In this document: piece after piece, positions 60,420-64,000 of the stretch
Layout of the letters: every line of letters starts with the position of its first letter
Position numbering within the stretch: the first letter of the stretch is position 1
Source of the DNA: Gemmatimonadaceae bacterium
Lineage (GTDB): Bacteria > Gemmatimonadota > Gemmatimonadetes > Gemmatimonadales > Gemmatimonadaceae
Direction: 5' to 3'
Length of the DNA: 64,000 nucleotides
Assembly: GCA_025934775.1 (NCBI GenBank)
Contig: JAICWO010000013.1
Coordinates: forward strand, 103,275 to 167,274
Notes under the pieces: model-generated
Database searches by the model: none
Told to the model about the DNA's origin: nothing
The model's input: the letters and a program-made list of their open reading frames with translations, nothing else
Position numbers and translations under genes: made by a program

Positions 60420-62826
60420 GATTGGCTCCAGCCGCGGAGCGCTCGACCGAGCGCGCGGCGTCGATGGCGGTGCGCACCGTGCGCGCGAGCACCGCGGGCG
60501 AGAACGGCTTCCGCAGGAACACGGTGCCCGGCTCGAGCTCGTATTGCGCGAGCGCGTCGTCGGCGTAGCCCGACATGTAGATCACGTAGGGCAGCGGCCC
60601 GCTCGCGCGATACCGCGCCACGAGCTGCGGGCCGCTCACCTGCGGCATCACGATGTCGGTGAGCAGGACGTCGATGTGCCGGGCATGCGAGATCTCTAAT
60701 GCCTCCGCCGCGTTCCGGGCGACGAGCACGGTGTAGCCGCGCTCTTCCAGCGTGCGGCGCGCGAGAATGCGGACGTCCTCGGCGTCCTCGACGATGAGAA
60801 TCGTCTCCGTGCCGCGCGGCAGCTCGGCTTCGGCCTCCGGCATGGCGCCGGTCGCCGCGAGCATCTCGGCCGCGGGGAGCGTGATGGTGAACGTCGACCC
60901 CGCCCCGAGCTCGCTCTCCACGCCGATCGTGCCGCCCGACTGCTTCACGATGCCGTACACCGTCGCGAGGCCGAGGCCCGTGCCCTTCCCCGCCTCCTTC
61001 GTCGTGAAGAACGGCTCGAAGATGCGGTCCTTCACGTCGTCGCGCATCCCGGTGCCCGTGTCGGCGACGACGAGCGCCACGCCCGTCGCGCCGTCGCGCG
61101 GCGCGATCCGCTCGCGGGCCGTCGCCGGGCAGACGTTCCGCGTCGCGATCGTGAGCACGCCGCCCTTCGTCATCGCGTCGCGCGCGTTGACCGCCAGATT
61201 GAGCAGCACCTGCTCGAGCTGGCCGCGGTCGGCGCGTACGCGCGCCAACGGCCCCCCGCTCTCGATGCGCAGCTCGATGTGCTCGCCGATGATGCGACGG
61301 AGCATCGGCGCGATCCCCGCCACGACCTCCCCGAGATCGAGCACCGTCGGCTGGAGCACCTGCTTCCGGCTGAACGCGAGCAGCTGGTGGGTCAGATTCG
61401 CCGCGCGGTCCGACGCCTCGACGACCTGCCGCAGATCCTCGGCCTCCGGACTGTTGCGGACCGCCCGCATGAGCGCGAGCTGCGTGTATCCTGATATTAC
61501 TGTTATTAAATTATTGAAGTCGTGCGCGATGCCGCCGGCCAGGGTCCCGATCGCCTCGAGCTTCTGCGATTGCCGGAGCTGGGCCTCGCTCTCGCGCAGC
61601 GCCAGCTCCACCCGCAGGCGCTCGTTGATCTCGTCCGTGAGCACGACGTTGGCCGACGTGAGCTCCGCGGTGCGCTGCTCCAGCTCGCGCCGCTTCACGC
61701 CGAGCGACGCCATGAGCTGATTGAACGAGTCGTTGAGCGTGCGCACCTCGAGCGCCTCGCCGTCGGCGGCGAACTGGCCGTGCTGCTCCTCGGCCGCGGC
61801 GCCCGAGCGCATGTGCTGCACGAACCGCTTGAACGGCCCGAGCACCGTGCGCGCGACCAGCATCGCGCCGAGCGCCGCGATCAGCACGGCGATCGCGCCG
61901 TAGAGCATGAAGTCGCGCCGCACCGGCGACATCAGCACCGCGACGCGCGGCGAGAGCGGCTGGAGAATCCAGAGCCGTACGGCCTCCCGCATCTGCGTCT
62001 CGCCGAGGTCCACCGGCGCCGCGACGTATTCCGCGCCGCCGAGACGCAGCGTCGTCGCGCGCGCGCTCGCCGCCACGGCGGGGAGCGTCGCCGCCGCGTC
62101 GCGGAGCGACGCATCGCTCGAGCCGATCACGCGCGGTCCGGCCGCGAGCACCACCTCCGCATCGGACGTCGTGCTCACGTCGCCGATGAACCGCGCGTCG
62201 AGCCATTTGCCGATCACGAGCGCGCCCAGCGTGAAGCCGCCCTGCGTCACCGGGTACACGGCCGCGGCCACGTAGCCGGAGTCGGCGCGCAGCACGGCGA
62301 GCGATCCCGTGTCCGCCGGCGCGTTGGGATCGAGCGCGTGGCGCACCGCCCCGAGCGCGCGGAGATTCGTGCCCGGGCGCACCGGGTGCGGCGCTCCGCT
62401 GCTCGACGCCTCCGCGATCACGCGGCCCGAGTCGTCGGTCGCGAGCAGCAGGTCGGCGTTGACGCTCCGCAATCCCTCGCGGAGCTGCTCCTCGACCGTG
62501 TTGACGAGCTCCGCGCGCGATGTGCCGCCGGCGTTCCGCTCGGTTTCAGAAATGCTCATCGCGGCGAGCATCTCCGGCCGGCGCGCCACGAGCGACGCGG
62601 CGTAGAGCAGATCGAGCGCGTTCCGCTGCTGGAGCTGCTGCAGCGTGCGCTGGTTGCGCGCGAGCTGCTGCGTGACCGCCACCCGCGTGCTCGCGCGCAC
62701 CTCCACGCCGAGCGCCACGAAGGTGATCAACACCACCGCCGCGGTCACGCCCGCGCCGAGCGCGGCGAGCTTCACGCTGAGCGAGCTGCGGCGCAGCCGC
62801 CGCCGAACCGCGCCGAATGCGCTCAC
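60406..62826 (-). CDS. Hybrid sensor histidine kinase with receiver domain
   Basis: An 806-residue membrane kinase: TM1 (about 20-42), a large periplasmic dCACHE-like sensor (about 45-310), TM2 (FMLYGAIAVLIAALGAMLVARTVLG), a HAMP-like segment, a coiled coil, HisKA with the phospho-His in GGIAHDFNNLITVISGY, HATPase_c (NLAVNARDAM, DTGTGM, GTGLGLATVYGIV), and a C-terminal receiver (ILIVEDAEDVRILARRTL, phospho-Asp in VLLTDIVMPQVSG). The HDFNNL-type kinase core with an attached receiver is typical of PAS/CACHE hybrids. Middle gene of the cupredoxin-kinase-barrel operon; 1 base after the cupredoxin gene. Confidence 0.93.
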   Translation of the reverse strand: MSAFGAVRRRLRRSSLSVKLAALGAGVTAAVVLITFVALGVEVRASTRVAVTQQLARNQRTLQQLQQRNALDLLYAASLVARRPEMLAAMSISETERNAGGTSRAELVNTVEEQLREGLRSVNADLLLATDDSGRVIAEASSSGAPHPVRPGTNLRALGAVRHALDPNAPADTGSLAVLRADSGYVAAAVYPVTQGGFTLGALVIGKWLDARFIGDVSTTSDAEVVLAAGPRVIGSSDASLRDAAATLPAVAASARATTLRLGGAEYVAAPVDLGETQMREAVRLWILQPLSPRVAVLMSPVRRDFMLYGAIAVLIAALGAMLVARTVLGPFKRFVQHMRSGAAAEEQHGQFAADGEALEVRTLNDSFNQLMASLGVKRRELEQRTAELTSANVVLTDEINERLRVELALRESEAQLRQSQKLEAIGTLAGGIAHDFNNLITVISGYTQLALMRAVRNSPEAEDLRQVVEASDRAANLTHQLLAFSRKQVLQPTVLDLGEVVAGIAPMLRRIIGEHIELRIESGGPLARVRADRGQLEQVLLNLAVNARDAMTKGGVLTIATRNVCPATARERIAPRDGATGVALVVADTGTGMRDDVKDRIFEPFFTTKEAGKGTGLGLATVYGIVKQSGGTIGVESELGAGSTFTITLPAAEMLAATGAMPEAEAELPRGTETILIVEDAEDVRILARRTLEERGYTVLVARNAAEALEISHARHIDVLLTDIVMPQVSGPQLVARYRASGPLPYVIYMSGYADDALAQYELEPGTVFLRKPFSPAVLARTVRTAIDAARSVERSAAGANHAAD

Positions 62827-62827
62827 G

Positions 62828-63667
62828 CTACCGCTCCGACGCGCCGCCGTGCGGCAGCGGAATGTCGAAGTCCACCGTCGTCGTCTGTCCGGCCGTCACG
62901 TGGACGTGGCGCACCACCGGTACGATGCGCTCGTGCCACCCGACGATCGTGTAATCGCCTTCCGGCACATCGTCGATCGCGAACCGGTGGTCCGGCGTGG
63001 GCGACGTGAAGAACGGATTCGCGAGCACGAGAACGATGGCGCTCATATCCGAATGAATGTGGCAGAACACTTGGACGGTTCCCGTCCGCGTGAATGTCAC
63101 CGAGCGCGATTCGCCCTTGGGATAGCGGCCGAGGTCGAATTGGCCGTGCGGCGCGGCGGCCGAGAGCGAGAAGACGTTGTGATACACGTCATCCTCGTTC
63201 GGAAAATCGACCGTTCCGCCCTGGACCAGGGCGAGCACGTGCGGCACGAAGCGTTCGTCGAGCTGCGCGATGCGGCCGTGCCGCTTGGCGGCGACGCGTT
63301 CGGCCGGCGCGGCGAGCTTCGTCGAGTCGCCCTCCACGTAGATGACGACGTTCTGCAGCTCCGCGGCGACGACGTCCTTGGGCGGTGCGGGCGGGAGCGA
63401 TCCCGCGCCGGGCTCACTGTAGATGCGGAACTGCGGCCGCCTCGTGCCGAGGCTGCTCGAGATCTCCACCGTGCCCGCGATGCGGCCAGTCGCGATGCGA
63501 GTGAGACGCGGCGCCGCGTGGAGCGCGATGGCGGAGTGCGGCGTGGGCGTGACGAGGGTATGCGCGTGGAGCACGCTGCCGCTGGCCGCGATGGTGGTGA
63601 TCGCGAGCAGGGCGGCGGGCGTGTGCAGAGAACGGTGGGGAGAGCGCGCGTACCGCAGGAATGTCAC
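62828..63667 (-). CDS. Exported plastocyanin-like protein with carboxypeptidase-regulatory-like folds
   Basis: A 279-residue protein. GTG 63667 is chosen because it gives a signal peptide (LLAITTIAASGSVLHAH); an ATG at 63721 is possible, and neither has a clear ribosome-binding site. The body holds a first beta-sandwich (GRIAGTVEISSS), then a cupredoxin-type part with likely copper ligands (His in NEDDVYHNVFSL; VFCHIHSDMSA with Cys, His, His, Met). It ends with a beta-sandwich (HRFAIDDVPEGDYTIVGWHERIVPVVRHVHV). It heads an operon with the hybrid kinase and the barrel. It could sense or carry copper or electrons; the role is unknown. Confidence 0.82.
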   Translation of the reverse strand: MTFLRYARSPHRSLHTPAALLAITTIAASGSVLHAHTLVTPTPHSAIALHAAPRLTRIATGRIAGTVEISSSLGTRRPQFRIYSEPGAGSLPPAPPKDVVAAELQNVVIYVEGDSTKLAAPAERVAAKRHGRIAQLDERFVPHVLALVQGGTVDFPNEDDVYHNVFSLSAAAPHGQFDLGRYPKGESRSVTFTRTGTVQVFCHIHSDMSAIVLVLANPFFTSPTPDHRFAIDDVPEGDYTIVGWHERIVPVVRHVHVTAGQTTTVDFDIPLPHGGASER

Positions 63668-63708
63668 GCTGCAAAGTTGAGGGAAGGGGCCGTCCGGATG
63701 CAACGCGG

Positions 63709-63729
63709 ATACAAGGCGCATACAAGGCG
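63709..63729. repeat. Two direct copies of ATACAAGGCG
   Basis: Exact 10-base copies at 63709-63718 and 63720-63729, an 11-base period (one helical turn). They lie in the roughly 200-base region between the 16S 3' end and the cupredoxin start. Similar spacing is seen in response-regulator binding sites. Confidence 0.4.
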
Positions 63730-63865
63730 AATGCACGGCCGAATGCAACACAGCCCCGAAACGCGAACGCGCTCCGGGGCTGCGAAACAATCGAGTGTGT
63801 GTCGTGCGAGGCTGCGACTTGCGAATGCTTTCGACGCGACAGCGTCGCATCTACTCGCAATCCGT

Positions 63866-64000
<135 letters not shown>

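Overview
The window (about 67% G+C, coding on both strands) looks like the chromosome of a soil-type aerobic heterotroph of the Gemmatimonadota. The grounds are the combination of a clade II (Sec-type) nosZ operon led by an Rrf2 regulator, an alternative complex III (ActABCDEF) plus caa3-type oxidase cluster, many secreted lipoproteins and beta-helix/BNR proteins, and frequent NTGA start-stop overlaps. The phylum is an inference; the 16S fragment at the right edge would settle it. No mobile element, prophage or CRISPR array was seen.

Layout. 1-3039: RND efflux pump (permease cut by the left edge, plus adaptor). 3239-7938: small lipoprotein, small HTH-like regulator, PAS-GAF sensor kinase, DUF5666-like lipoprotein, M48 metalloprotease. 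8068-12196: secreted beta-helix/PA14 protein and two peptidoglycan enzymes (L,D-transpeptidase-like, lytic transglycosylase). 12311-31803: a divergent MarR regulator and one unbroken 16-gene rightward run. It starts with pyruvate oxidase, an enolase-superfamily enzyme and a large FAD/Fe-S dehydrogenase. It continues through the whole of ACIII, an oxidase with c-type haem on subunit II, an extra cytochrome c and a second CuA/c-haem subunit II. Electron-donor enzymes, the quinol:cytochrome c step and the terminal oxidase are therefore apparently co-expressed.

31816-40815: a nitrosative-stress or anaerobiosis-like island. It holds a Crp/Fnr regulator divergent from DUF59, DUF542 (ScdA_N) and cupin genes, then a universal stress protein. 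A rightward operon follows: nitronate monooxygenase-like, an Mrp ATPase without CxxC, a polytopic NnrS/oxidase-I-like protein, two DUF2249 proteins and a radical SAM/SPASM protein. This is the best candidate for an under-described system. 40801-47253: leftward operon of a molybdenum hydroxylase (small, large fused to CoxG, medium), a cyclase-type hydrolase and an amidase. 47308-50918: SnoaL-like and BNR/sortilin-like secreted proteins.

51060-57344: leftward nos operon: rrf2, nosZ, an unknown membrane protein, nosD, nosF, nosY (with an apparent 1-base frameshift), and a blue-copper lipoprotein. 57484-58921: terminator, tRNA-Ile-like remnant, a TonB-C-like secreted protein, and tRNA-Ile(GAU) with its terminator. 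59307-63667: beta-barrel protein, hybrid histidine kinase and plastocyanin-like protein in one leftward operon. 63866-64000: the 3' end of a 16S rRNA gene whose downstream side carries protein genes instead of the usual spacer and 23S gene.
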